A stretch of DNA of 64,000 bases from NCBI GenBank assembly GCA_015060975.1, contig SUXI01000005.1:119810-183809 (forward strand), in the 5' to 3' direction. Both the position numbers and the translations under genes were made by a program. The stretch comes from Bacteroidales bacterium. Lineage in GTDB: Bacteria; Bacteroidota; Bacteroidia; Bacteroidales; Muribaculaceae. Positions 20,594 through 31,579 of this stretch are shown here, in pieces; the first letter of the stretch is position 1, and every line of letters starts with the position of its first letter. A model generated the notes under the pieces. It did no database searches. It had not been told where the DNA came from and saw only the letters and a program-made list of their open reading frames with translations.

Positions 20594-23008
20594 CTATCGC
20601 TTGGTATTGCGCCTCCATAATTTTCTTATTCGAGATAAGAAATCAGGTGTTTCCGAACCGCCATATCCATATCCATATCCTTTCTTCTTATAATAACCAT
20701 AGTAACCATACCTACGGTATATATATGAACCGGATCGGACATTCACTCCATTTAGAATCAAATAACAATTAGGCAATCTACCAGATTCTATTGCCTGATG
20801 CATAACTTTTATGCATCTTTTTGTTGAGTAACTTGCACGCACTACAAATAACTCCAAATCTACATGAGGAGCTATCAAATAAGAATCTGAAACTACCCCA
20901 ATAGGTGCCGAGTCAACTATAATATAATCATACTCCGCTCGTAATTGCTCAAACATTACCTTCATTCGTTCTCCCAATAGCAACTCATTGGGATTGGGTG
21001 GAACCGGTCCACCTGGCAATACATCCAAATTCACATCCAAGCCGGAATTGCTTATAATTTCATTTACATTTTCAACTTGTCCCGACAAAAAAGAAGTTAC
21101 TCCTAAGTCATTCGAAAGTTTATACAAGTGAGTCAACACCGGACGACGGATATCCATACCCACAACTATTGTTCTTTTACCGGTCAACGCAAATGATAAC
21201 GCAATATTTGAGGCAATAAACGTTTTTCCTTCTCCAGACAACGAAGATGTTACTAATATAACTTTCTTCTCGTTATTGGTTGAAGCAAATTGTATATTAT
21301 TTCTGATAAGCCTAAACATTTCGGCTATAGGAGTCGCATTATTTTCCCCCACAACCATATTTGACGATTTTTTATCGGCAATACACACTTCACCTAAAAT
21401 GGGAACAGATGTAACTCTCTCCAAATCATCTTTATCTTTAAATATTGGAAAAATCAATCTGCGAAGGAATATCAACAACGCCGGAATTAAAAATCCTATC
21501 AGCATTGAAATTCCGTAAATTGACAATTTCCGCGGAGCAACAGGCCCGGTTCCCGATGGATTATCTATCAATCGAGCAGTTGGAGTTGCTAAAGTTTTTT
21601 GCAATGCTATCTCTTCTCGTTTTTGGAGCAAGAACGTATATATGTTCACCTTCACTTGTTGCTCCCTGAAAATTTCTTGCAAACCTTTATCTATTGGGGG
21701 TAAGTTAGCTAATTGTCCGGCACTTTGACTCCCGATTGAGGCAATACTACTATACTTCACCGCCAAATTTGATTTAGCTGACTGTATATTTTGGAATATG
21801 CGATTTTTCTCTCTTGCCAAATCCTCTTGCATTTTAATCACAATTGGATTGTTATCGGTACTTGTCTCTTTTTGTCTTTCTAATTGAGATACTTTTTTAT
21901 TATATCCATCAATAATTGCGTTTAATTGAGCATCCTCCACAACTTGAGGGATATGTGTATAATCATCTTGTTTTGAAATCAAATTTTCCACCGATGATAT
22001 TATCTTTTGCTGGGCGACAACCCCTGCAATCTGGTCTTCTGAACTGCTTTTTTTACTTAAATTAAGTTGCGCTTGCGCACTAAGGTCTGTAATATTATTG
22101 GCTTTGCGATATTTTTCCAATCTGTCCTCAACTTCTTGCAATTCACCAGCAATAAGCACTAAACGATCTAATATAAACGCCTCGGTTTGCATTGCCGAAC
22201 GGTTTTTATCTTCAATAATATCTTGATTATAGAACGTTATTAAAGTATTTACAATGTCAATACCTTCTCTGATTATTGGAGTTGAACAGGTGATCCGAAG
22301 AATTGTAGATGAGTTTCGTGCAAATGAGATATTGATTCTTCCCGACAAACCTGCCGCAACCCAACTAGGATTCTTTATATTAATGCGTTGTGTGCCATCT
22401 ATCTTACTTGTAAATTTTGAAGGATGTAATGTCAAAGTCCCTTGACTAAGTTCGATTTTTATAGGCAACTTATCTGTTTTTATTTTTTTATTCTCCTTAT
22501 TTCCTCCATAATGTGTAGTTATATCAAAAACATATTCTGAATTTTCTTTTGCCACCAAAATATCAATAGGAGATGTTAGATTTTTCAAGCTGACCGAATC
22601 CAATTCTGCCCTAACTACATTTGTTCCATATATTGGATAATCTCTCAATTTATGTACATCATAATATGAATATGCCAATCCTAAACTATCTACAATTTTA
22701 ATAAGATTGTTTTTGGATTTGAGTATTTCAATCTCGGTTTCATCAATAAAACTCTTTGTGTCAATAAGAGGCGAATTTGCATTCAATGATACCGCACTAC
22801 TTTTTGCCGACTCATCATCACTAAGGAATATCGAAGCTGACACTTCGTATGACGGCACTATTGTCGCAATTATATAATATGCTATACTAAGAGCAAGAAT
22901 AATACATATTGCGAACCATTTCCATTGCGCAAGATATTCCAATAATAGTCCAACAAGGTCAAATGCCTCTTCTTGTTTTTCGTTATTGTTTTTATTTAAT
23001 TCCACCAT
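20594..23008 (-). CDS. Polysaccharide co-polymerase / BY-tyrosine kinase (Wzc/GumC-like)
   Basis: 804 aa; Wzz domain with two TM, Walker A SSLSGEGKTFIASN, YDYIIVDSAPIGVVSD, Tyr-rich tail. Confidence 0.93.
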   Translation of the reverse strand: MVELNKNNNEKQEEAFDLVGLLLEYLAQWKWFAICIILALSIAYYIIATIVPSYEVSASIFLSDDESAKSSAVSLNANSPLIDTKSFIDETEIEILKSKNNLIKIVDSLGLAYSYYDVHKLRDYPIYGTNVVRAELDSVSLKNLTSPIDILVAKENSEYVFDITTHYGGNKENKKIKTDKLPIKIELSQGTLTLHPSKFTSKIDGTQRINIKNPSWVAAGLSGRINISFARNSSTILRITCSTPIIREGIDIVNTLITFYNQDIIEDKNRSAMQTEAFILDRLVLIAGELQEVEDRLEKYRKANNITDLSAQAQLNLSKKSSSEDQIAGVVAQQKIISSVENLISKQDDYTHIPQVVEDAQLNAIIDGYNKKVSQLERQKETSTDNNPIVIKMQEDLAREKNRIFQNIQSAKSNLAVKYSSIASIGSQSAGQLANLPPIDKGLQEIFREQQVKVNIYTFLLQKREEIALQKTLATPTARLIDNPSGTGPVAPRKLSIYGISMLIGFLIPALLIFLRRLIFPIFKDKDDLERVTSVPILGEVCIADKKSSNMVVGENNATPIAEMFRLIRNNIQFASTNNEKKVILVTSSLSGEGKTFIASNIALSFALTGKRTIVVGMDIRRPVLTHLYKLSNDLGVTSFLSGQVENVNEIISNSGLDVNLDVLPGGPVPPNPNELLLGERMKVMFEQLRAEYDYIIVDSAPIGVVSDSYLIAPHVDLELFVVRASYSTKRCIKVMHQAIESGRLPNCYLILNGVNVRSGSYIYRRYGYYGYYKKKGYGYGYGGSETPDFLSRIRKLWRRNTKR

Positions 23009-23018
23009 TATATTATCT

Positions 23019-23855
23019 TTATTTACTCAAATTTACTATTCCTATAATCAACGACGCCACTGATGATAAACCACCAACAATTGTTATTGTTGCGCCAACT
23101 GCCGGATTTAATTGCCATGCGGCTTGCGCAGCCGATTTGTTTGGTTGCACATAAATTATATCATTTTGCTTCAAATTAAAATATGGAGACAAAAGAATAT
23201 TCTTATCGTTCAAATTCAATCGATGTATCTCTCGTTGACCATTTCCATTTAAACGAATAAGCATAACATTGTCTCGCTCCCCTCTTATATCCAAGTCTCC
23301 GGCTTCAGCTATAGCTTCAAGCAAATTTAATGATTCCGTTTTAGACTCGATTATTCCAGGTGATCTCACCGCACCAAGCACAGTAATTCTAAAGTTCATC
23401 AATCTCACATCTACAGTAGGTCTTTCCTTTATATATTTCGGATATATCGCATCTTGAACAACCTCCACAATCTGCTCTTTGGTCAATCCGCCAACATGCA
23501 ATTTTCCAATTATAGGGAAATCTATATCTCCATCTTTATCAACCAAATAGTATTGTGTTGATTTTTCATAGTTGCCATTCATAGAGTTATTAGTTCCCTG
23601 CGTAATTGTTCCCTCAGGAGTCACATATTTACCTTTGTTGAATAATGACACCGCTACCATATCAGTTCCTGTCACTTCAATATTCAACAAATCGCCTGTT
23701 CCTATTATTGGATTTGCCGAAGAATTCACTTGCGACAGCACTTCCACCGGAATCGTTTCAGCATCAACCATATATGGCACTTTCTTGTATGCCGTTGAAC
23801 AACTTGTAGATATAACCAACCCTACTAATGATAAAACTTTAATTAACTTTCTCAT
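23019..23855 (-). CDS. Polysaccharide export outer-membrane lipoprotein (Wza-like, SLBB)
   Basis: 278 aa; lipobox VISTSC; polysaccharide-export domain IGTGDLLNIEVTG; SLBB-like repeats. Confidence 0.9.
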   Translation of the reverse strand: MRKLIKVLSLVGLVISTSCSTAYKKVPYMVDAETIPVEVLSQVNSSANPIIGTGDLLNIEVTGTDMVAVSLFNKGKYVTPEGTITQGTNNSMNGNYEKSTQYYLVDKDGDIDFPIIGKLHVGGLTKEQIVEVVQDAIYPKYIKERPTVDVRLMNFRITVLGAVRSPGIIESKTESLNLLEAIAEAGDLDIRGERDNVMLIRLNGNGQREIHRLNLNDKNILLSPYFNLKQNDIIYVQPNKSAAQAAWQLNPAVGATITIVGGLSSVASLIIGIVNLSK

Positions 23856-23880
23856 TCCTATTCATAAAATTAATTATATG

Positions 23881-23888
23881 CAAAGTTA
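23881..23888 (-). promoter_or_regulatory. TAnnTTTG -7 element upstream of wza-like gene
   Basis: TAACTTTG on minus strand, 25 nt before ATG 23855. Confidence 0.45.
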
Positions 23889-23986
23889 GCCACTTTATTT
23901 TATATATCCACATTATTTTTAATAATTTTTATTCCACTTGTCACAATTAACAAACCGACAATATTTGTATTTTTGCACTAAATTTT

Positions 23987-24577
23987 ATGAGTAATCAATA
24001 TCACATAGAACGCCATCCTTGGCAACCGTTTATCCCTGAAAATTCCAAAATTCTATTTTTAGGGACATTCCCTCCCAAATCCGACAAATGGGGAATGGAA
24101 TTCTATTATCCCAATAAAATAAATGATTTTTGGAGGATTATGGGAATGATTCTTCATAATGATTACATTTTTTTTTACGACAGTTCCAACAACTGCTTCG
24201 ATAAGGAATTAATTATAAAATCAATGACTGACAACGGGATCGCTTTAGGAGATGTGGGAATGGAAATTATACGTTTAAAAAACAATGCATCAGATAAATT
24301 CCTGAAAATAGTAACACCAATAAACCTACTTGACCACCTTAAAAAAGCGCCTAAATGCAATATTATCGTTTCTACCGGACAGAAAGCGGCCGAAATAATA
24401 TCAAGTTTAACACAAACCAACATTCCTCCTATGGGTAATTTCACAACCTTTAGTTATTCAACCGAGAGGCTTATTAAAATCTATCGCATGCCATCAACTT
24501 CCAGAGCCTACCCATTATCGTTGGATAAAAAAACTGAATTTTATCACAACTTATTTATATCTATTGGAATTTTATAA
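23987..24577 (+). CDS. Uracil-DNA glycosylase superfamily protein
   Basis: 196 aa; ILFLGTFPPKSDKWGMEFYYPNKINDFWRI; C-term MPSTSRAY. Confidence 0.75.
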   Translation: MSNQYHIERHPWQPFIPENSKILFLGTFPPKSDKWGMEFYYPNKINDFWRIMGMILHNDYIFFYDSSNNCFDKELIIKSMTDNGIALGDVGMEIIRLKNNASDKFLKIVTPINLLDHLKKAPKCNIIVSTGQKAAEIISSLTQTNIPPMGNFTTFSYSTERLIKIYRMPSTSRAYPLSLDKKTEFYHNLFISIGIL

Positions 24578-24610
24578 GTATCTTTGTGAAAAATATATAA
24601 ATTCACATTT

Positions 24611-25285
24611 ATGATTAACATGATTCTTCTTGATGCCGGTGGCTGGGCTACTGATTTTTTCACATGGTTCTGTGAAAATGCCAACTATTTATTTGTATTT
24701 ATTTTTATGGCCATCGAAAGTTCTTTCATTCCATTCCCGTCTGAATTAGTCGTTCCTCCTGCTGCATATTTAGCGTTGCAAGATGGCGCATCAATGAATA
24801 TTTATCTCGTTATTTTATTTGCGACTTTTGGAGCCCTAATTGGAGCATTCATAAATTATTACTTGGCAATATGGCTTGGCAGACCTTTAGTTTACAAGTT
24901 TGCCAACAGCCGATTCGGAAATATATGCTTATTAGACCAATCTAAAGTTGAAAAAGCCGAAGCTTATTTTGATAAGCACGGTGTAATTTCAACATTTATC
25001 GGCCGACTCATTCCAGGCATACGCCAATTGATATCCATCCCTGCCGGATTAGCTCGAATGAGCATCATTAAATTCTCAATATTCACAACATTAGGAGCTT
25101 TAGTGTGGAATATTGCACTTGCTGCAATAGGATATATCTTAACAACCATACCCGGCATTGAGACCACCAAGGATTTACTTTTAAAAGTTGAAGAATATAA
25201 CCACTATCTCACCTATGCCGGATTCGCAATAGGTGGAATTTGTGTAGTATTTATCCTTTGGAATATTTTCAAGCCAAAGAAATAA
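24611..25285 (+). CDS. DedA family membrane protein
   Basis: 224 aa; ESSFIPFPSELVVPPAAYLA, IGRLIPGIRQLISIPAGLARM; start may be the internal ATG 24620. Confidence 0.9.
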   Translation: MINMILLDAGGWATDFFTWFCENANYLFVFIFMAIESSFIPFPSELVVPPAAYLALQDGASMNIYLVILFATFGALIGAFINYYLAIWLGRPLVYKFANSRFGNICLLDQSKVEKAEAYFDKHGVISTFIGRLIPGIRQLISIPAGLARMSIIKFSIFTTLGALVWNIALAAIGYILTTIPGIETTKDLLLKVEEYNHYLTYAGFAIGGICVVFILWNIFKPKK

Positions 25286-25332
25286 GCGAATCATGCAACT
25301 CCATTCATAAATCTAATAACACCCTTTTTGAT

Positions 25333-25977
25333 ATGAAAATTTCTCCGTCCTTGCTTTCTGCCGATTTTGGCAACCTCAATCGTGATGTAATTATGCTTAA
25401 TGAAAGCGTTGCGGACATGATACATCTTGACATTATGGATGGTGTATTTGTTCCAAACATTTCATTTGGTTTTCCTGTAATAAAATCAGTACAAAAAATT
25501 GCAACAAAACCATTAGATGTGCATTTGATGATTGTAAATCCTCAAAATTATATCAACCAAGTAAGGGATTGTGGAGCCGAGATAATGAATATACATCAAG
25601 AAGCTTGCATTCATTTACATCGCACCATTCAAGCGATAAAAAATGCCGGAATGAAAGCCGCCGTGACATTAAATCCATCTACACCGGTATCAACACTTGA
25701 AGACATTATAACAGAACTTGATATGGTTTTATTGATGTCGGTTAATCCCGGATTTGGGGGTCAATCATTCATTCCAAATTCTGTAAAAAAAGTTAAACAA
25801 CTAAAATCTTTAATAGAATCATCATCGTCAAACGCTCTTATCGAAGTGGATGGCGGTGTCAATTTAGAAACAGGGAAACTTCTTGCTCAAGCAGGTGCCG
25901 ACATCCTTGTTGCCGGGAACGCAGTTTTCGCCGCACCAAATCCTAAGGAAATGATTGAAGCATTGCACAACCTTTAA
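25333..25977 (+). CDS. rpe: Ribulose-phosphate 3-epimerase
   Basis: MKISPSLLSADFGNL, HLDIMDGVFVPNISFG, MSVNPGFGGQSFI; start moved from ORF-track 25240, which overlaps dedA. Confidence 0.95.
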   Translation: MKISPSLLSADFGNLNRDVIMLNESVADMIHLDIMDGVFVPNISFGFPVIKSVQKIATKPLDVHLMIVNPQNYINQVRDCGAEIMNIHQEACIHLHRTIQAIKNAGMKAAVTLNPSTPVSTLEDIITELDMVLLMSVNPGFGGQSFIPNSVKKVKQLKSLIESSSSNALIEVDGGVNLETGKLLAQAGADILVAGNAVFAAPNPKEMIEALHNL

Positions 25978-26001
25978 TAATATTTCTATACCTTTTTTAC
26001 A

Positions 26002-28548
26002 ATGGATAATTTTAATTTTTCGCCTGACGGATATAATCCTGAAAACATCTATAATCCTGAAACTAAAAAAACATCTGAATTAAAAAAAGGAACAAAATCT
26101 AATTCAGATAGTAATAGGGGCAATTCTCGAAAAAAAAATACAGCAATAAATGATGCCGAAAAAAAAGAATTATCTATTATCCGATTTTTTTTAGACCGTC
26201 GTACTCACATCTTTTTTGGAATATTATTTATTTGCCTTGCGACGTATTTAGCTATAACATCAATCTCTCATATAAAAAATGGCATTGAAGACCAAAGTAT
26301 AATTACAAACGTCTCAATCTCCGATGCGACAGCAAATGGCTATGACATAGAAAACATTGGAGGTCCGGTTGGAGCATACGCCTCTCAAGTAGCGTTATCT
26401 CATTGGATTGGCATTGGAGCATTCATATTAATGTTTTACATTGGAATGATTGGATTATCATTTTTAAAACAAAAAAAGATTCATTTTTGGCATTTTACAT
26501 TCCGATGCCTCATCTCAACCGTTGCCACATCTATAATTATCGGATTTATAACATACGGCTCAACTACACCTCTTTATTGGGGAGGTCTTCATGGATTTTA
26601 CATCAATGATATAATGATTAAATCCATCGGTTTCTTTGGTGCTGTGATAGTGAACATTCTTATCCTCTCTCTAATTATATGCCTATTTTTTAACGATTTG
26701 CGCAAAATATATCAAATTTATAAAACTCAAATATCCTCTAAAATTCCTCACTATAATTCTAAAAAAAACACAGCGGATATTAATAATACAAATAGCGACA
26801 CATCAAAAACCGAAACGACAAAAATTGTCAATGAATTTGAACAAAAAAATAACAATTCCGATTCTTCAATCACTACATCAACTACAATTAATCCCCCCCA
26901 CGAATCCACATCTTCCCAAATCAATATCGACTTAACAAACGACAATTTAAACAACGATAATAGCGGAGAAACATCCGATGAAATTTCTATAAATATCAAT
27001 GCGCCTACCATAGAATTGGCCGATGAGATAAAAACCGATGTCTATGACCCCACTGCCGAATTGTCCCGATATCGGTTCCCGACTCTTGACTTGCTTATTG
27101 AACGCGTCATGAAAGCAAACAGTGTTGACCAGCAAGAACAAGAGGAAAACAAAGAACGCATAACCAAAACTCTTAGAGATTACGACATCGCTATTTCTCA
27201 TATTGAAGCTACAGTTGGACCCACTGTTACTCTTTATGAGATAATTCCTGCCGAAGGGGTAAGAATCGCAAAAATCAAACGTCTTGAAGACGATATTGCA
27301 TTAAGCCTTGCCGCACTCGGAATACGCATCATTGCTCCCATCCCGGGAAAAGGCACAATAGGTATTGAGGTTCCCAATAAAGATCCTCAAACAGTATCTT
27401 TTAGATCTATTATATCTTCAAAGAAATTTCAGGAATGCAAATACGATCTTCCCATGGCAATGGGAACAACCATTTCTAACGAAGTATTTATCGCCGACCT
27501 CACAAAAATGCCACACTTGCTTGTCGCAGGAGCAACAGGTCAAGGTAAATCGGTGGGACTTAACGCCATAATCGCTTCGCTTCTGTACAAAAAACACCCT
27601 GCCGAATTAAAATTTGTGCTCATTGACCCTAAAATGGTTGAATTCAGTTTATATAGCAAACTCGAGCGTCATTATCTCGCTAAATTACCCGATGAAGACG
27701 ACGCTATTATCACCGACCCATCTAAAGTTGTAACCACCCTCAACTCATTATGCGTTGAGATGGACAACAGATATGGCTTGCTGAGAGACGCAAATGTACG
27801 TTCATTAGCCGAATATAACGCAAAATTCATTGCAAAACGTCTCAATCCCGAAAAAGGACATCGCTATTTGCCTTATATAGTTATGATTGTCGATGAGTTT
27901 GCCGACTTGATTATGACAGCAGGAAAAGAAGTGGAAACCCCTATCGCACGCATTGCGCAAAAAGCCCGTGCTGTGGGTATGCACATGATTATAGCCACAC
28001 AAAGACCGTCAACAAATGTGATTACCGGTATTATTAAGGCCAATTTCCCGGGTCGTATCGCATTCCGTGTATCGCAAATGGTTGACAGTAAAACCATCCT
28101 CGACCGCACAGGCGCGAACCAATTGATAGGACGAGGAGATATGCTTTTCTATCATAATGGAGATATGCAACGCGTGCAATGTGCATTTATTGACACACCC
28201 GAAGTTGAAGCAATTTGTGATTGCATCGACGAGCAAATAGGATATGAACATGCCTACTATCTGCCCGAATACTTCCCCGAAGTAGGTGATGGAGCAACTC
28301 CCGGTGGCGGAGGTAGCGGGTTTGACCGTGACCCATTGTTTGAAGAAGCAGCTCGATTTATTATCACTTCGCAAACCGCCTCAACTTCATCGCTTCAACG
28401 TCGATACTCTATAGGGTACAACCGAGCCGGGAAGATTATGGATCAAATGGAAGCAGCGGGCATTGTAGGACCGGCTCATGGGGGCAAACCTCGTCAGGTT
28501 TTGATGGACTCTATTCAACTCGAGCGCATTTTGGAAGCTAACATTTAA
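26002..28548 (+). CDS. ftsK: DNA translocase FtsK/SpoIIIE
   Basis: 848 aa; N-terminal TMs, low-complexity linker, GATGQGKSVGLNAII, DEFADLIM, C-terminal gamma wHTH. Confidence 0.96.
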   Translation: MDNFNFSPDGYNPENIYNPETKKTSELKKGTKSNSDSNRGNSRKKNTAINDAEKKELSIIRFFLDRRTHIFFGILFICLATYLAITSISHIKNGIEDQSIITNVSISDATANGYDIENIGGPVGAYASQVALSHWIGIGAFILMFYIGMIGLSFLKQKKIHFWHFTFRCLISTVATSIIIGFITYGSTTPLYWGGLHGFYINDIMIKSIGFFGAVIVNILILSLIICLFFNDLRKIYQIYKTQISSKIPHYNSKKNTADINNTNSDTSKTETTKIVNEFEQKNNNSDSSITTSTTINPPHESTSSQINIDLTNDNLNNDNSGETSDEISININAPTIELADEIKTDVYDPTAELSRYRFPTLDLLIERVMKANSVDQQEQEENKERITKTLRDYDIAISHIEATVGPTVTLYEIIPAEGVRIAKIKRLEDDIALSLAALGIRIIAPIPGKGTIGIEVPNKDPQTVSFRSIISSKKFQECKYDLPMAMGTTISNEVFIADLTKMPHLLVAGATGQGKSVGLNAIIASLLYKKHPAELKFVLIDPKMVEFSLYSKLERHYLAKLPDEDDAIITDPSKVVTTLNSLCVEMDNRYGLLRDANVRSLAEYNAKFIAKRLNPEKGHRYLPYIVMIVDEFADLIMTAGKEVETPIARIAQKARAVGMHMIIATQRPSTNVITGIIKANFPGRIAFRVSQMVDSKTILDRTGANQLIGRGDMLFYHNGDMQRVQCAFIDTPEVEAICDCIDEQIGYEHAYYLPEYFPEVGDGATPGGGGSGFDRDPLFEEAARFIITSQTASTSSLQRRYSIGYNRAGKIMDQMEAAGIVGPAHGGKPRQVLMDSIQLERILEANI

Positions 28549-28580
28549 ACCTTTTTTCATTGAATCACTCAAATTCATAT

Positions 28581-29195
28581 ATGAGACATTCAATAACATA
28601 TATTTCATGTCTGCTAATATGCTTATTGTCGGTATGCCAAGCTACAGCACAGAGCGCATCAAAGATCTTGGATAGCGCATCAAAGATGTTTTCCAACAGC
28701 AAATCCATCTCTGCGACTTTTGCACTAATTGATAACGGACACTCACAAAACGGTTCGATAATCATTGCCGGCAACAAATTTGTGATAAACACCCCTCAAC
28801 TCTCAACATGGTTTGACGGCAAAACCCAGTGGAGCTACTCTCCTCAAGCCAATGAAGTAAATATCATTAACCCAACAGCTGAAGAGGTGCGACAAATAAA
28901 CCCATTTGCCATAATTAGCGATTTTCGTTCCAATTTTAATGAAAAAAAACTAAACTCGACAAAAGGGACACATAAAATTCTGCTCACCTCTAAAAACAAT
29001 CAACCGATTAGAAACGTAGAATTGACTTTGGATGCGTCAACTCATCTTCCTTTGTTGATTGTTATAACCGCCAAAAACAATACAAAGGCGACCATTAAAA
29101 TAAATACAATAAAAGCGGGTGACGCTGTAAACAACTCAACATTCATTTTTAATGAAAAAAAATATCCCGGTGTAGAAATCGTGGATTTAAGATAA
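28581..29195 (+). CDS. LolA-like outer-membrane lipoprotein carrier
   Basis: Signal peptide MRHSITYISCLLICLLSVCQATAQ; LolA-like ISATFAL...WFDGKTQWSYSPQANEVNI; start chosen at 28581. Confidence 0.85.
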   Translation: MRHSITYISCLLICLLSVCQATAQSASKILDSASKMFSNSKSISATFALIDNGHSQNGSIIIAGNKFVINTPQLSTWFDGKTQWSYSPQANEVNIINPTAEEVRQINPFAIISDFRSNFNEKKLNSTKGTHKILLTSKNNQPIRNVELTLDASTHLPLLIVITAKNNTKATIKINTIKAGDAVNNSTFIFNEKKYPGVEIVDLR

Positions 29196-29217
29196 TTACA
29201 ATAAATATTATATAGAT

Positions 29218-30159
29218 ATGAGTACCAATCACACTAAATGTCTTATCATAGGCTCGGGACCGGCAGGTTATACCGCTGCCATATATGCTTCACGAGCCAA
29301 CCTCTCCCCTATCCTATATGAGGGGAACCAACCCGGTGGTCAACTAACAATTACTACTGAAGTGGAAAACTTCCCGGGGTATCCCGAAGGAGTTACAGGT
29401 CCGCAACTAATGACCGACCTCAGAAAACAAGCCGAACGATTCGGAGCCGAATTGCGTTCGGGATTGGTGACAACCATAAATTTCGATGTACGCCCATTTG
29501 AATTGACTATCGACAACAACGATACAATCACCGCCGACACAATCATCATTGCCACAGGCGCATCTGCCAAATATCTTGGACTTGACGACGAGAAAAAATA
29601 TAACGGGCTTGGTGTTTCGGCATGTGCTACTTGTGATGGTTTTTTCTATCGCAAACGCACAGTTGCAGTTGTTGGTGGAGGTGATACCGCTTGCGAAGAA
29701 GCTATATACCTTAGCAATCTCGCCAAGAAAGTTTATATGATTGTTCGCAAAGACCATCTTCGCGCCTCCGATGTAATGCAACGCCGTGTATTTGAAAAAG
29801 AAAATATTGAAGTGCTTTTCAACTCCAATACCGTAGGTCTTTTTGGAGAGGAATTTGTTGAAGGTGCTCACCTTGTAGAACATAAAGGCACCCCGCAAGA
29901 ACGGTTTTTTGATATAAATATTGATGGGTTCTTCCTTGCAATAGGACACAAACCTAATACAGATATATTCAAAGGGTATATAACACTTGACGAAACAGGA
30001 TATATCAAACTCGAAGGTCCCACATCGGCAACAAACATCGAAGGGATATTTGCGGCCGGTGATGTTGCCGACCCCCGTTACCGACAAGCAATTTCGGCGG
30101 CAGGCATGGGATGTCGCGCCGCTCTCGACGCCGAAAAATACATCGTCGAACACTTTTAA
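29218..30159 (+). CDS. trxB: Thioredoxin-disulfide reductase
   Basis: 313 aa; GSGPAGYTAAIYASRA, CATCDG, GGGDTACEEA. Confidence 0.97.
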   Translation: MSTNHTKCLIIGSGPAGYTAAIYASRANLSPILYEGNQPGGQLTITTEVENFPGYPEGVTGPQLMTDLRKQAERFGAELRSGLVTTINFDVRPFELTIDNNDTITADTIIIATGASAKYLGLDDEKKYNGLGVSACATCDGFFYRKRTVAVVGGGDTACEEAIYLSNLAKKVYMIVRKDHLRASDVMQRRVFEKENIEVLFNSNTVGLFGEEFVEGAHLVEHKGTPQERFFDINIDGFFLAIGHKPNTDIFKGYITLDETGYIKLEGPTSATNIEGIFAAGDVADPRYRQAISAAGMGCRAALDAEKYIVEHF

Positions 30160-30173
30160 ACACATCTTTTGCA

Positions 30174-31397
30174 ATGAAATCAAGTAATGAATTTGAACTA
30201 ATCTTGATAAATATATCGGGTTATGACCGCCCGGGGGTAACAACGGCCTTAACTAGCATATTAGCTAAATACAACGCAGGTATTTTAGATATCGGGCAAG
30301 CCGATATTCACCATTACATGTCGTTGGGAATATTATTTAAAACCGACAGCTCTGTATCGGGTGATATTATGAAAGAGTTATTATTCAAGGCGTCTGAATT
30401 AAATATGCAAATTCATTTCACTCCGGTATCGGTTGAGGAATATACCGATTGGGTGGGACGTCAAGGGAAACAACGTTGGATTATCACTACTCTTGGGCGC
30501 AACCTCACATCAAGTCACATTGCGTTGGTGTCAAACGTCATTTTGCAACAAAACCTAAACATTGACAGCATACGTCGCCTTACCGGACGTATGCCCCTTG
30601 CCGATGAAGAAAATCCGCAATCTAAAGCGTGTGTGGAATTTTCGGTACGAGGCACACCTCGTGACAGAGCCGAAATGCAATCGCAATTCATGAAAATGTC
30701 GGCGCAAGAAGGATTCGACATTTCCTTACAAGAGGATACGATGTATCGTCGGTCACGCCGATTGATATGTTTTGATATGGACTCCACTCTCATTGAAACA
30801 GAAGTTATTGATGAGCTTGCCATTAGAGCCGGCGTAGGCGACCAAGTGAAAGCGATTACAGAACGTGCCATGCGTGGCGAAATTGATTTCTGCGAAAGCT
30901 TCCGTGAACGTGTAGCCCTACTCAAAGGGCTTGATGAAAGCGTAATGATTGATATTGCCGAAAATCTGCCTATTACCGAAGGGCTCGACCGATTGATGCA
31001 AGTATTAAAACGCGTAGGATATAAGACTGCGATTCTTTCGGGTGGGTTCACCTACTTTGGCAACTACCTAAAACAACGCTACGGCTTTGACTATGTTTAT
31101 GCCAATGAACTGGAAATAGAAAATGGCAAACTCACCGGTCGTTACCTTGGCGACATTGTAGATGGGAAACGCAAAGCAGAATTATTGAGACTTATTGCAC
31201 AAGTGGAAAATGTGAACATCGCCCAAACTATAGCAGTGGGTGATGGAGCTAACGATCTGCCTATGCTTGCAACCGCCGGATTGGGTATCGCATTTCATGC
31301 CAAACCAAAGGTTAAAGAAAATGCTTCCCAGTCTATTTCCACTATCGGACTCGACGGCATTCTTTACTTCCTTGGATTTAAAGATTCTTTTATATAA
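30174..31397 (+). CDS. serB: Phosphoserine phosphatase with N-terminal ACT-like domains
   Basis: DMDSTLIETEVIDELA, AVGDGANDLPML; start set at ATG 30174 after trxB. Confidence 0.94.
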   Translation: MKSSNEFELILINISGYDRPGVTTALTSILAKYNAGILDIGQADIHHYMSLGILFKTDSSVSGDIMKELLFKASELNMQIHFTPVSVEEYTDWVGRQGKQRWIITTLGRNLTSSHIALVSNVILQQNLNIDSIRRLTGRMPLADEENPQSKACVEFSVRGTPRDRAEMQSQFMKMSAQEGFDISLQEDTMYRRSRRLICFDMDSTLIETEVIDELAIRAGVGDQVKAITERAMRGEIDFCESFRERVALLKGLDESVMIDIAENLPITEGLDRLMQVLKRVGYKTAILSGGFTYFGNYLKQRYGFDYVYANELEIENGKLTGRYLGDIVDGKRKAELLRLIAQVENVNIAQTIAVGDGANDLPMLATAGLGIAFHAKPKVKENASQSISTIGLDGILYFLGFKDSFI

Positions 31398-31400
31398 AAG

Positions 31401-31436
31401 CATAAGTGGTGCTCAATCGAGTGTCACTTATGTTTT
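31401..31436 (+). terminator. Rho-independent terminator after serB
   Basis: CATAAGTGgtgCTCaatcGAGtgtCACTTATG + TTTT. Confidence 0.7.
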
Positions 31437-31579
31437 ATTTATCATATTGCATTTGCAATTTGAATCTACGATACAAGTTGGTTCGCCAATTAAATTATAA
31501 CACTACTCCATTCTTTTTTTATTATTGTCGTTTCTTTGTTGTATATTTGCAACCTATAACAATATAAATTAAAGCCAGA

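Noticed and set aside
29407-30243. 278-aa minus-strand ORF antisense to trxB
   Set aside because: Shadow ORF; trxB motifs are clear on the plus strand.
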